This document shows, piece after piece, positions 25,503-33,528 of a stretch of DNA of 64,000 nucleotides. The stretch comes from Bosea sp. NBC_00550 (GTDB lineage: Bacteria; Pseudomonadota; Alphaproteobacteria; Rhizobiales; Beijerinckiaceae), in assembly GCF_026020075.1 (NCBI RefSeq), contig NZ_CP102772.1, positions 124,001-188,000 on the forward strand, given 5' to 3'. Below the pieces are notes generated by a model, which saw nothing but the letters and a program-made list of their open reading frames with translations, made no database searches and was not told the DNA's origin. Position 1 is the stretch's first letter. The number at the start of each line of letters is the position of its first letter. A program made the translations under genes and the position numbers.

Positions 25503-26762
25503 ATGACCCATCTCGACCACGCCCCCGAGACCAAGGCGTCCGGCGCCGACCTGACGCTTGCCTTCGAAGACCTGCGCTACACGCTCGAAAGCTACCGCGC
25601 CGCCAATGACGAGCGCCTTGCGGGAATCGAAGCCCGCCACAGTGCCGATCCGCTGACCGAGGAGAAGCTCACCCGGTTGGATTCCGCGCTCGACGACACG
25701 ATGCGCCGCATCGACCGCCTGACGCTCGACCGCGCCCGTCCGGCTCTCGGCCATGAAAGCGGCCATCAGGGCGGCCATCGCGATCCGCTCGTCGCCGAGC
25801 ATAAGGCGGCGTTCGCGGCCTATGTCCGCAGCGGCGAGGCGGGTGGCCTGAAGCGGCTCGAGTCCAAGGCGCTGTCGGCCGGCTCCGGCCCGGATGGCGG
25901 CTATCTCGCGCCGTCCACGGTGGAAGGCGAAATCCTGCGTCGCCTGGCGAATGTCTCGCCGATCCGCACCCTGGCGACGGTACGGACCATCTCTTCCGGC
26001 ACCTACAAGAAGGCATTCTCGACCACCGGCCCGGCCTCCGGCTGGGTGGCGGAGACGGCGGCGCGGCCGCAGGCCGGCTCGCCGACGCTCGCGGAACTCT
26101 CCTTCCCGGCCATGGAACTCTATGCCATGCCGGCTGCGACGCAGACGCTGCTCGACGATGCGATCGTCAATATCGACCAGTGGATCGCGGAAGAGGTCGA
26201 ACACGCCTTCGCAGAGCAGGAGGGCGCCGCCTTCGTCAACGGCGACGGCATCGACAAGCCCAAGGGCTTCCTCGCCTATCCGACGATTGCCGACGCCAGC
26301 TGGAGCTGGGGCAATATCGGCGTGCTCAACTCCGGCGTTGCCGGCGCCTTCCCGGCCTCCAACCCCTCGGATGTGCTGGTCGATCTGGTCTATGCGCTGA
26401 AGGCCGGCTACCGCCAGAACGCCTCCTTCGTCATGAACCGCAAGACGCAAGCGGCGATCCGCAAGTTCAAGGACACCAGCGGGCAGTATCTCTGGCAGCC
26501 GCCGGCATCGGCCGGCGCGCCGGCGACGCTGCTCGGCTTCCCGGTGGCTGAGGCGGAGGACATGCCCAATATCGCCAACAACGCGGTTTCCATCGCCTTC
26601 GGCGACTTCCGGCGCGGCTATCTCGTCGTCGACCGGGCCGGGGTCCGCATCCTGCGCGATCCGTACTCCGCCAAGCCCTATGTGCTGTTCTACACCACCA
26701 AGCGGGTCGGTGGCGGCGTCCAGGATTTCGCCGCGATCAAGGGGCTGAAGTTCGCGGTCTGA
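25503..26762 (+). CDS. HK97-fold major capsid protein (GTA g5)
   Basis: Major capsid protein of 419 residues. The N-terminal 110 or so residues are charged and helical (scaffold or delta domain, ESYRAANDERLAGIEAR). The mature part starts around GGLKRLESKALSAGSGPDGGYL. A-domain and P-domain motifs include GWVAETAARPQAGSPTL, VNIDQWIAEEVEHAFAEQEG and FLAYPTIADASWSWG, and the C-terminal region includes FGDFRRGYLVVDRAGVRIL. It is intact. The next GTA gene on this strand is 1.7 kb away because two protease genes on the opposite strand intervene. Confidence 0.95.
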   Translation: MTHLDHAPETKASGADLTLAFEDLRYTLESYRAANDERLAGIEARHSADPLTEEKLTRLDSALDDTMRRIDRLTLDRARPALGHESGHQGGHRDPLVAEHKAAFAAYVRSGEAGGLKRLESKALSAGSGPDGGYLAPSTVEGEILRRLANVSPIRTLATVRTISSGTYKKAFSTTGPASGWVAETAARPQAGSPTLAELSFPAMELYAMPAATQTLLDDAIVNIDQWIAEEVEHAFAEQEGAAFVNGDGIDKPKGFLAYPTIADASWSWGNIGVLNSGVAGAFPASNPSDVLVDLVYALKAGYRQNASFVMNRKTQAAIRKFKDTSGQYLWQPPASAGAPATLLGFPVAEAEDMPNIANNAVSIAFGDFRRGYLVVDRAGVRILRDPYSAKPYVLFYTTKRVGGGVQDFAAIKGLKFAV

Positions 26763-26768
26763 CGCCGG

Positions 26769-27614
26769 TCAGCGCGAAAACCACCAGCTGAAGGCGGCAC
26801 GCGGCTGCGACGCTTCGTCCGGCCGCGTCTCGCTTCCGAAGGAGAGCAGCCGGGCGCTGCCTTCCGAAATCCAGCTGCTGTGCTCGCTGACGGGGGTGAT
26901 CGCGGTGAAGCCGCCGCAGATGAGGCGGGCCCGCGTGTTGAGCGGCCCGCTCGACCAGCTGACGATCCCGACCAGATCGCGCGAGCGGGGCGGGCCGCGC
27001 AGCACCGGGCCGCCGGAATCGCCCCTGCAGGCGCCGGCACCGGGCGATTCACCGCGCGCTTCGACATCGACCGCGACCTTGACCGTGTTCTGGGTCGTGT
27101 AGTTGCCGGCGTTGAGCAGCTGGGTCTCGCGCAGGCGCCGAGCCGTGCGCTTGTTGTTCTCGGCCGAGAGGCCGTAGCCCGCCATGGTCAGGGTCTCGCC
27201 TTGCCAGAGGCCGCCGCCCAGGGTGAGCGGTTCGATATCCTGCGGCAGCGGCTGCGCCACACGCAGCAAGGCGAGGTCGGTACCGGGCTGCGTGCGCGGT
27301 GTCGTGCCGGGCACGAAACTCGGATGAGGCAGGACGGCGACAACGAGCTGCCGGCGTGCCCGGAAACGGGAATCGAGGCTGACGATGCTGATCGAGCCGC
27401 CACCCATCAGGCAATGGGCCGCGGTCAGCACGATTTCCGGGGCGATCACCGCGCCCGAGCAGAGCTCGCCGCGGCTGGTTTCCACTCGCACCGTCCAGGC
27501 GCGGGCGCCTTGGGCATCGCGCGAGTCGACGCCGCCCACCACAGCAAGGGCAGGCTGTGCCGTCAGGGCGGCGACCAGAGAAAACGCGAAAGCGGACAGC
27601 GAGCGCAGGGTCAT
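26769..27614 (-). CDS. Secreted trypsin-fold (S1) serine protease, copy 1
   Basis: A 281-residue chymotrypsin-fold protease exported by the Sec route (MTLRSLSAFAFSLVAALTAQ, likely cut after PALA). The mature chain would start VVGG, the N-terminus an active S1 enzyme needs. The triad is His in TAAHC, Asp in TDLALLRV and Ser in GDSGGP. The residue expected at the base of the S1 pocket is Gly (GACRGDSGGP), not Asp, which argues against trypsin-like Arg/Lys specificity. It lies inside the GTA cluster on the opposite strand, 6 bp after the capsid stop, next to a paralogue. Similarity to the second copy indicates an old duplication. Confidence 0.85.
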   Translation of the reverse strand: MTLRSLSAFAFSLVAALTAQPALAVVGGVDSRDAQGARAWTVRVETSRGELCSGAVIAPEIVLTAAHCLMGGGSISIVSLDSRFRARRQLVVAVLPHPSFVPGTTPRTQPGTDLALLRVAQPLPQDIEPLTLGGGLWQGETLTMAGYGLSAENNKRTARRLRETQLLNAGNYTTQNTVKVAVDVEARGESPGAGACRGDSGGPVLRGPPRSRDLVGIVSWSSGPLNTRARLICGGFTAITPVSEHSSWISEGSARLLSFGSETRPDEASQPRAAFSWWFSR

Positions 27615-27673
27615 GATGCGAACCAGTGAATGGCAGATCAATCTAGGAGGTGGTGCGGCGCAGTCCAGCGTTT

Positions 27674-28450
27674 TCACCGGCCCTTCGACCAGCGCGCCGT
27701 TTCTCCCCATTGCGACAGCGTCGCGTCGATCCAGTGCCGCTGCGGCGCCACCAGAACGCCCTGGCTGAGAAGGCCGCAACTGCGGCCCTTCGGACCGGTC
27801 GACCAGCTGGTGACGGCGCTGACTCCCCCATCGGCGAAGATGGGCCCGCCGGAATCGCCCTGACAGGCACTGGCGCCGGGCTGCTTGCCGGCACCGGCCG
27901 GATCCGCGGCCCAGAGCAGGATGCGGCCGGGGCCATAGGGTTCGACAGCAGTCAGCGCGGCGGATCGGTAGGTGCCCGTGCTGCGGGCTTCGCCCTCGCG
28001 CGCCACGCCATAGCCCGCGAGCGTCACCGAACTGCCTGCACGCGGCAGCGATCCATCGACGAGATCGGCAGGCGCGAAACGTGCCGGCAACGGCTCGGCC
28101 AGCCGGATCAGGGCGAGATCGATCGACCGCCGGCGGTTGCGGATCGCGCCGGCGTCGAATTCGGGGTGCAGGCCGACCGATGCGGGCGCGATCAGGACGG
28201 GCTCACCCGCCTCTCGCCAATGGATGCGCAACTCGGTTCCGCCAGCTGCGCAATGCGCCGCGGTCAGGATAGCGCGCGGCGACAGCACGATCCCGCTGCA
28301 CACGCCGCCGCGTGCGTTGAGCACCATCAATGTCGAGCTGGCGGCCGGCCCGCCCTCGCGCCCGCCGACGACGGCTTCTGCCGACGGGGCTCCAAGCCCG
28401 CAGGCGATGGAGCTGAGTCCGGCGGCGACAATCCAATTCGCAATGCGCAT
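27674..28450 (-). CDS. Secreted trypsin-fold (S1) serine protease, copy 2
   Basis: A 258-residue S1 protease with a signal peptide (MRIANWIVAAGLSSIACGLG) probably cleaved after SAEA, again giving a mature VVGG N-terminus. Triad residues lie in TAAHC, IDLALIRL and GDSGGP. The predicted S1-pocket residue is Ser (GASACQGDSGGP), as in chymotrypsin. It lies upstream of copy 1 on the same strand with a 59 bp gap, so the pair may be one transcript. The two differ enough that duplication is not recent. Their place between capsid and head-tail adaptor genes is not part of the standard GTA layout. Confidence 0.85.
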   Translation of the reverse strand: MRIANWIVAAGLSSIACGLGAPSAEAVVGGREGGPAASSTLMVLNARGGVCSGIVLSPRAILTAAHCAAGGTELRIHWREAGEPVLIAPASVGLHPEFDAGAIRNRRRSIDLALIRLAEPLPARFAPADLVDGSLPRAGSSVTLAGYGVAREGEARSTGTYRSAALTAVEPYGPGRILLWAADPAGAGKQPGASACQGDSGGPIFADGGVSAVTSWSTGPKGRSCGLLSQGVLVAPQRHWIDATLSQWGETARWSKGR

Positions 28451-28531
28451 CGGGCGCTCCTTTTCCAGGGGACGCTGATAGCGCGCCGCGCCCCGCAAAT
28501 GAACCTCTCAGACACTTCGAAGGGGACGATC

Positions 28532-29101
28532 ATGACGCCGCTTGCCCTGGCTCCACCAGCGACGGAACCGGTGACGCTCACCGAGGCCCGGCAATTCCTG
28601 CGCCTGGACCAGGGCGACGAGGACGAACTGCTCTCCACGCTGCTCACGGCTTCCAGGCTGATGATCGAGGCGGCGGCCGGCCGCTGCCTGATCGAGCAGC
28701 GCTGGCGCATCGTGCTGGATCGCTGGCCCGCCAAGGGCGAGATCCGGATGCCGCTATCCCCGATTGCGCGGATCGAAGCGGCCCGTGTCTACGACATGCT
28801 TGGCGCAGCGCAGACGGTGGCCGAAGCGGCATTGACGCTCGACCGGAGTGCCGATCCGCCTCTGATCCGCCTGACCGGCGAGGTGCCCGAGATCGGCCGC
28901 GATCACGGCGCCATCGAAATCGATGTCGTGGCCGGCTACGGAGCGACCGCCGCCGCCGTTCCCGCTCCGCTGCGCCAGGCGGTGCTGCGATTGGCCGCCC
29001 GCTGGTTCGAGGAGCGCGGCGATGTCGCCAGCCGCGATGCGCGGGCGCTGCCGGGCGCAATCGCCGCATTGGTCGCGCCATTCCGCCGCGGAAGGCTTTG
29101 A
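28532..29101 (+). CDS. Head-tail connector / adaptor protein (GTA g6)
   Basis: A 189-residue protein resembling the phage gp6/DNA-packaging adaptor family. The N-terminus PVTLTEARQFLRLDQGDEDELL and LLTASRLMIEAAAGRCLIEQRW is typical. It should form the ring below the portal. A strong Shine-Dalgarno (AAGGGGAC) precedes the ATG at 28532; an ATG 11 codons earlier is less likely. It is the first tail-side GTA gene after the protease insertion and is followed, 3 bp later, by the head closure gene. Confidence 0.85.
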   Translation: MTPLALAPPATEPVTLTEARQFLRLDQGDEDELLSTLLTASRLMIEAAAGRCLIEQRWRIVLDRWPAKGEIRMPLSPIARIEAARVYDMLGAAQTVAEAALTLDRSADPPLIRLTGEVPEIGRDHGAIEIDVVAGYGATAAAVPAPLRQAVLRLAARWFEERGDVASRDARALPGAIAALVAPFRRGRL

Positions 29102-29104
29102 GCC

Positions 29105-29443
29105 ATGGCGAACGCTGCATCTGCCGCGGTTGGTCGGTTGAAGCGCAGGCTCCTTCTGGAGGCGCCGGTCGCGACGCCGGACGGCATCGGCGGCGCGACG
29201 CAGGCCTTCGAGACGCTGGCGGCCTTCTGGGCGCAGCTCGAATGGGTCTCCGGCGCGGAGCAATGGCGCCAGGGGCGCCCGGAGCAGAGCGCAACCTATC
29301 GCGTGACCCTGCGCTGGCGCGGCGATGTCGATGCCGCAAAGCGGCTGCGCGACGGCGACCGCATCTTCGACATCCGCGCGGTCGCCGATCCGGACGGCTC
29401 GCGCCGGCGCCTCGTCTGCCTGGTCGAGGAGGTGAAGCCATGA
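29105..29443 (+). CDS. Phage head closure / head-tail adaptor protein (GTA g7)
   Basis: A 112-residue stopper protein of the head-tail joining family. It shows the usual short beta-rich pattern: RLKRRLLLEAPVATPDGIGG, FWAQLEWVSGAEQWRQGRPE and YRVTLRWRGDVDAAKRLRDG, then IFDIRAVADPDGSRRRLVCLVEE. It would close the portal-adaptor channel after packaging. It starts 3 bp after g6 and overlaps the next gene by 4 bp. Confidence 0.85.
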   Translation: MANAASAAVGRLKRRLLLEAPVATPDGIGGATQAFETLAAFWAQLEWVSGAEQWRQGRPEQSATYRVTLRWRGDVDAAKRLRDGDRIFDIRAVADPDGSRRRLVCLVEEVKP

Positions 29444-29850
29444 GCGACGCGATCCTGGCTATGCGCGCGGCGATCCAGACCCGTCTGGCGGCCGATGCCG
29501 CGCTGACCGCGTTGATCGGCCCGGGGCGTGTCCATGACGAGGCGCCGCGCGCGGCGCGCGGGCTCTATGTCGTTCATGGCGAGGTCGAGGCGCGTGACTG
29601 GTCGACCGGCAGCGATCGCGGTTGCGAACAGGAACTCGCTCTCGTCGTCTGGGCCGCCCAGAGCGGTTCGTCGCGCCAGGCGCTGGAGGCGGCGGGCCTG
29701 ATCGTCGGGGCGCTCGATGACGCCGAACTCGCCCCCGAGGGGCACGCCCTTGTCAATTTGCGCTGGCTTTCCAGCCGGCTCGCCCGCGAGCCCCGCAATG
29801 GGCTCAGCTTTGTGACGATCCGCTTCCGCGCCGTCACCGAAACACTCTGA
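29440..29850 (+). CDS. DUF3168 tail terminator-type protein (GTA g8)
   Basis: A 136-residue DUF3168 protein. The segment AMRAAIQTRLAADAALTALI and the later VHDEAPRAARGLYVVHGEVE are typical, as is the end FVTIRFRAVTETL. In GTA and siphophage particles this family caps the tail tube at the head-tail junction. It is translationally coupled to g7 through ATGA. It is intact, with no odd composition. Confidence 0.85.
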   Translation: MSDAILAMRAAIQTRLAADAALTALIGPGRVHDEAPRAARGLYVVHGEVEARDWSTGSDRGCEQELALVVWAAQSGSSRQALEAAGLIVGALDDAELAPEGHALVNLRWLSSRLAREPRNGLSFVTIRFRAVTETL

Positions 29851-29868
29851 TCGTGAAGGAGAAGCTGC

Positions 29869-30279
29869 ATGGCGGCACAGAAGGGCAAGGATTTGCTGCT
29901 CAAGGCAGCAGATGGCGCCGGCGCTTTCGTCACCGTGGCGGGCCTGAGGGCACGCCAGATCGCGTTCAACGCCGAGACCGTCGATGTCACCCATTCGGAA
30001 TCGGCCGGGCGCTGGCGCGAATTGCTGGCCGGAGCCGGCGTGCGCCGCGCCAGCATCAGCGGTGCCGGCATCTTCAAGGATGAAGCGTCCGACGCTCTGG
30101 TGCGTCAGGTGTTCTTCGATGGCGCAATCCGGGACTGGCAGGTCATCGTGCCCGATTTCGGGGCGATCACAGGCCCGTTCCAGCTAACGAGCCTCGAATA
30201 TCGCGGCGACCATGCCGGCGAGGTCACCTTCGACCTCTCGCTGGAATCGGCCGGGCTGCTGGCCTTCGCGGCACTTTAG
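29869..30279 (+). CDS. Major tail protein, TP901-1 family (GTA g9)
   Basis: A 136-residue tail tube protein. It starts AAQKGKDLLLKAADGAGAF and contains VDVTHSESAGRWRELLAGAG, a conserved region of this family, then the ISGAGIFKDEASDALVRQVF segment. It would polymerise into the tail tube. It has a purine-rich Shine-Dalgarno (GAAGGAGAAG) ahead of its ATG, fitting high expression of a structural protein. Confidence 0.9.
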   Translation: MAAQKGKDLLLKAADGAGAFVTVAGLRARQIAFNAETVDVTHSESAGRWRELLAGAGVRRASISGAGIFKDEASDALVRQVFFDGAIRDWQVIVPDFGAITGPFQLTSLEYRGDHAGEVTFDLSLESAGLLAFAAL

Positions 30280-30289
30280 GGAGGCGGCA

Positions 30290-30634
30290 ATGGTCAATCG
30301 TCATCGCGGTGAGACCGCGCTCATGGTGGCCGGCGAGACGCTGCCGATGCGGCTGACGCTGGGCGCTCTCGCCGAGCTCGAGCAGGCCTTTGCCGTCGAC
30401 AGCTTGCCGGCTCTCGGCGAGCGCTTCGTCGACGGACGCCTCTCGGCCCGCGACATCATCCGCATCATCGCTGCCGGCCTGCGGGGGGCTGGCAAGGCGA
30501 TCCGCGACGAGGACGTTGCGGACCTCTCTTTCGACGGCGGGCTGAACGGCGCGATCAAGGCGGCGATCGCGCTGCTCGAAGCGACCTTCGGCGAAGGGCA
30601 GGGCGCCCACCCTCCGCAGCCGCCGGAGCTGTGA
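30290..30634 (+). CDS. GTA gp10-like tail assembly protein (GTA g10)
   Basis: A 114-residue protein of the gene transfer agent family GTA_gp10. Typical parts are RHRGETALMVAGETLPMRLT, LGALAELEQAF, and the later helix DIIRIIAAGLRGAGKAI. In tailed phages this position holds tail assembly chaperones that coat the tape measure. It is linked to the next gene by a GTGA overlap. The start at 30290 has a strong GGAGG upstream. Confidence 0.85.
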   Translation: MVNRHRGETALMVAGETLPMRLTLGALAELEQAFAVDSLPALGERFVDGRLSARDIIRIIAAGLRGAGKAIRDEDVADLSFDGGLNGAIKAAIALLEATFGEGQGAHPPQPPEL

Positions 30635-30828
30635 CGGCGCCGGCGGCCTTTCCCTGGGAGGAGGTCATGGCCTTCGGACTCGGGCGACTGGCCTGGTCTC
30701 CGGAGCAGTTCTGGGCGGCAACACCGCGCGAGATCGCGGCAGCGCTGAAGGCGCAGCGTGGCGGCGCAGGCGGCACGACGGAGCGCGTCACCTTGGCGGC
30801 GCTGATGGCTGCCTATCCAGATGCCTGA
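30631..30828 (+). CDS. Phage tail assembly chaperone (GTA g10.1)
   Basis: A 65-residue protein of the small tail assembly chaperone family found after GTA g10 (rcc01693-like). It starts at a GTG overlapping the previous stop. The segment FPWEEVMAFGLGRLAWSPEQ and FWAATPREIAAALKAQRGG is the recognisable core. It probably works with g10 as the equivalent of the G/GT chaperone pair of siphophages, although no frameshift signal is needed here because the two are separate frames. Confidence 0.82.
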   Translation: MTAPAAFPWEEVMAFGLGRLAWSPEQFWAATPREIAAALKAQRGGAGGTTERVTLAALMAAYPDA

Positions 30829-30864
30829 CGCAGAGTCTTCAAGCATTTTCTCAAGAGGATGACC

Positions 30865-31458
30865 ATGGCCAGCGACGAAAGCGTCGATTCCACCCGTCTG
30901 TCCGATCTTCAGTCGATGGACAAGTTGACTCAATCTCTGAGTAAATCCTCGGAAAGCTTTGGTAAATCGATCATCAATGCGTTTTCGCGTGGTATCGTGG
31001 AGGGCAAGCGCTTCGAGGATGTGCTGCGCAGTGTCGGCCGTTCGATGACCGACAGCCTGCTGAAGACGGCGCTGAAACCACTGCAGACCGGCCTCTCCAG
31101 CCTGCTCGGAACGGGCATCAAAAGCCTCACCGGTCTCTTCAGCGGCCTCAGCTTCGGTTCCATGGGCGGAAGCGTTCCCGTCAAGGCCTTTGCCGAGGGC
31201 GGCGTTGTCGCCTCCCCCTCATATTTTCCGACGGGGCGCGGTCTCGGCCTGATGGGCGAGCGCGGTGCCGAGGCGATCATGCCGCTCTCGCGCGGCCCGG
31301 ACGGGCGCCTTGGCGTGCGGGCCGGGAGTGGAGCATCGCGTCCACTCAGCGTCGTCGTGCAGGTCTCGACGCCCGATGCAGACAGCTTCCGCCGCTCGGA
31401 AGCGCAGGTCTCGGCCGCGATTGCCCGCGCCGTCGCACGCGGCAACCGGGCACTCTGA
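30865..31458 (+). CDS. Short tail tape measure protein (GTA g11)
   Basis: A 197-residue tape measure protein, short as expected for the short-tailed GTA particle. The N-terminal part is helical (MDKLTQSLSKSSESFGKSII), followed by VEGKRFEDVLRSVGRSMTDS. The C-terminal part carries the conserved FAEGGVVASPSYFPTGRGLG and MGERGAEAIMPLSRGPDGRL of tape measure tails. The ATG at 30865 is placed 6 bp after AGAGG; an ATG two codons earlier exists but lies too close to that site. Confidence 0.87.
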   Translation: MASDESVDSTRLSDLQSMDKLTQSLSKSSESFGKSIINAFSRGIVEGKRFEDVLRSVGRSMTDSLLKTALKPLQTGLSSLLGTGIKSLTGLFSGLSFGSMGGSVPVKAFAEGGVVASPSYFPTGRGLGLMGERGAEAIMPLSRGPDGRLGVRAGSGASRPLSVVVQVSTPDADSFRRSEAQVSAAIARAVARGNRAL

Positions 31459-31470
31459 GGGAGCGATGGC

Positions 31471-32109
31471 ATGGTAGATTTTCACGAGGTCCGCTTTCCG
31501 CTCGATGTGGCCCGCGGTGCGCGCGGGGGGCCGGAGCGCCAGACCCAGATCGTCACGCTCGCCTCCGGTCGCGAGGTCCGCAACAGCCGCTGGGCCCATT
31601 CGCGGCGTCGCTACGATGCCGGGCTCGGTATCCGCAGCTTCGACGCGCTGGCGGCGGTGGTGAGCTTCTTCGAGGAGCGCCGCGGCAGGCTCTACGGCTT
31701 CCGCTGGCGCGATCAGCTTGATTGGAAAAGCTGCCCGCCATCGCACGCCCCGGCAGCTATTGACCAGATGATCGGAACCGGCGACGGCGTTACCGCCGTG
31801 TTCCAGCTCTGTAAGGCCTATGGTTCGGGCGCATCGGCATACAGCCGCATGATCGCCAAGCCCTGCGGCGGCACCGTGCGGATCGCGCTTGATGGAGTCG
31901 AGCAGATGGCGGGGGCGTTCGCCTGCGACCTGGCGACCGGGCGCGTCACCTTCCCGCCCGGTGCGATCCCGCCGCCTGCCGCCGCGATCACGGCTGGCTT
32001 TGCTTTCGATGTGCCCGTCCGGTTCGACATCGACGCGATCGAGGTCGATCTCTCCGCCTTCGAGGCCGGCGAGATCCCACGCATTCCCGTCGTCGAGATC
32101 ATCCCCTGA
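31471..32109 (+). CDS. DUF2460 / distal tail protein (GTA g12)
   Basis: A 212-residue DUF2460 (TIGR02217) protein. Its N-terminus FHEVRFPLDVARGARGGPER and the WAHSRRRYDAGLGIRSFDAL region are characteristic. The C-terminus has FDVPVRFDIDAIEVDLSAFE and IPRIPVVEIIP. In the RcGTA particle g12 forms the distal tail ring at the tip of the tube. The next gene starts 10 bp downstream. The gene is intact. Confidence 0.9.
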   Translation: MVDFHEVRFPLDVARGARGGPERQTQIVTLASGREVRNSRWAHSRRRYDAGLGIRSFDALAAVVSFFEERRGRLYGFRWRDQLDWKSCPPSHAPAAIDQMIGTGDGVTAVFQLCKAYGSGASAYSRMIAKPCGGTVRIALDGVEQMAGAFACDLATGRVTFPPGAIPPPAAAITAGFAFDVPVRFDIDAIEVDLSAFEAGEIPRIPVVEIIP

Positions 32110-32119
32110 GGCCTGCATC

Positions 32120-33001
32120 ATGCGCGACATCCCTGCCGCTCTCGCCACGCATCTCGAGGGCGGCGCGACCACATTGTGCCGTTGCTGGACCCTGACGCGC
32201 CGCGATGGGCTGGTGCTGGCTTTCACCGATCATGACCGCTCTCTGTCCTTCGACGGCGTGACCTTTGCGGCAGTGACCGGTCTGGAAGCGGCCGAAGCGA
32301 CGTCGGAAATCGGCTTCGCCATCGGCGGTGGCGACGTCGCCGGCGCCTTTGCGGCGACCGGGCTGAACGAAGCCGATCTGGCACGCGGCCTCTATGACGA
32401 CGCCCGCCTGCGCATCTGGCTGGTCAACTGGTCCGAGCCTGGGCAAAGGCTATTGCTGGAAGAGGGCTTCGTCGGCGAGATCAAGCGCGGCGAACTCGGC
32501 TTCACGGCCGAGATCCGCAGCTTCGCGAAGGCCTTCGACGAGGAGCGCGGGCGGCTTTATATGCGCTCCTGCTCGGCCGATCTGGGCGATGCGCGCTGCG
32601 GCGCGGCGCTGGTGTCTGCCGCGTCGCATGTCACCGCCAGCGATGGCCGTCTGGGACTGGCCGCCACGGGGATGTCCTCCTATCCGGACGGGCATTTCAC
32701 TGGCGGGCGGCTCTTCTTCACCGGCGGCGCGAATGCCGGCTTCGCCACTGAGGTGAAGCGGCACGGCATCGAAGGCGACCGGGCGATCTTCCAGCTCTGG
32801 CAGTCTCCGGCCGCCACGATCCTGGCCGGCGACGGCTTCAGCGTGACGCCGGGCTGCGACAAGAGCTTCGCAACCTGCCGGGTGAAATTCGGAAACGGCG
32901 CCAATTTCCGCGGCTTCCCGCATATGCCGACCACGGATTTCATCATCGGTGGCGTTCGTCCCGGCGACGGCGCGCTCGACGGCGGGAGCCTGTTCCGGTG
33001 A
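32120..33001 (+). CDS. DUF2163 baseplate hub protein (GTA g13)
   Basis: A 293-residue DUF2163 protein. Typical segments are LCRCWTLTRRDGLVLAFTDH, the DARLRIWLVNW stretch, and a Cys-containing C-terminal part (VTPGCDKSFATCRVKFGNGA) followed by NFRGFPHMP. In GTA particles this is the hub of the baseplate. It may bind iron-sulfur or zinc through the conserved Cys residues (SCSADLGDARCGAAL and the above). It overlaps the NlpC/P60 gene by 4 bp (GTGA). Confidence 0.9.
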   Translation: MRDIPAALATHLEGGATTLCRCWTLTRRDGLVLAFTDHDRSLSFDGVTFAAVTGLEAAEATSEIGFAIGGGDVAGAFAATGLNEADLARGLYDDARLRIWLVNWSEPGQRLLLEEGFVGEIKRGELGFTAEIRSFAKAFDEERGRLYMRSCSADLGDARCGAALVSAASHVTASDGRLGLAATGMSSYPDGHFTGGRLFFTGGANAGFATEVKRHGIEGDRAIFQLWQSPAATILAGDGFSVTPGCDKSFATCRVKFGNGANFRGFPHMPTTDFIIGGVRPGDGALDGGSLFR

Positions 33002-33528
33002 GGCGCGGCGAGATCGTCGAAGCCGCGCGGCTCTGGCTCGGCACGCCCTATCACCATCAGGCCTCGTTGCAGGGCATCGGCTGCGATTGCCTCGGCCTCG
33101 TCCGGGGCATCTGGCGCGACCTCCTGGGGGAGGAACCGGAAGCGCCCCCGCCCTATTCGCCCTACTGGGCCGAGAGCTTGCGGCAGGAAACCCTCGCAAC
33201 AGCGGCGATGCGGCATCTCCAGCCGGTCGCGGGAGGCGGGGAGCGGCCGGGCGATGTGCTGCTCTTTCGCTGGCGTGAGCACCTGCCGGCCAAGCATTGC
33301 GCCATCCTGAGCGAACCGGACCGCATCATTCACGCCCATGATGGCGCGGTGGTCGCGGAAGTCGCGTTCACGCCCTGGTGGCGGCGCCATCTCAGCGACG
33401 CCTTTTTACCACGCCAATCTCGCGATCGGCCTTTGCGAGGGCCCGATCGCCTTCATCAGGCGGATCTGGGTCGATGGCCGCGAACTCGACGTGAGCACCG
33501 TCACGATGCGCGTGCATCACGGCCATGA
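32998..33528 (+). CDS. NlpC/P60 peptidase (GTA g14), 3' end replaced by a deletion junction
   Basis: Tail-tip cell wall peptidase with the Cys of GCDCLGLVRGIW and the His of PAKHCAILSEPDRIIHAHDG, so the catalytic part is complete. Residues up to about 137 (VAFTPWWRRHLSDAF) match the normal end of this protein. After that the frame runs about 40 codons into DNA whose other frame encodes the interior of g15, giving a nonsense tail (PRQSRDRPLRGPDRLHQADL). A deletion near 33401-33408 therefore removed the last few g14 codons and the start of g15. The start is GTG at 32998, overlapping the g13 stop. Confidence 0.85.
   Translation: MRRGEIVEAARLWLGTPYHHQASLQGIGCDCLGLVRGIWRDLLGEEPEAPPPYSPYWAESLRQETLATAAMRHLQPVAGGGERPGDVLLFRWREHLPAKHCAILSEPDRIIHAHDGAVVAEVAFTPWWRRHLSDAFLPRQSRDRPLRGPDRLHQADLGRWPRTRREHRHDARASRP

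Noticed and set aside
30625..30640. A programmed frameshift between g10 and g10.1, as in tail chaperones of siphophages
   Set aside because: No slippery heptamer is evident, and the second gene has its own GTG start overlapping the first stop.
33397..33410. A simple frameshift at the T-run explaining the g14/g15 discontinuity
   Set aside because: Changing one base would fuse g14 to the interior of g15 but would not restore the missing g15 N-terminus, so sequence has been lost.
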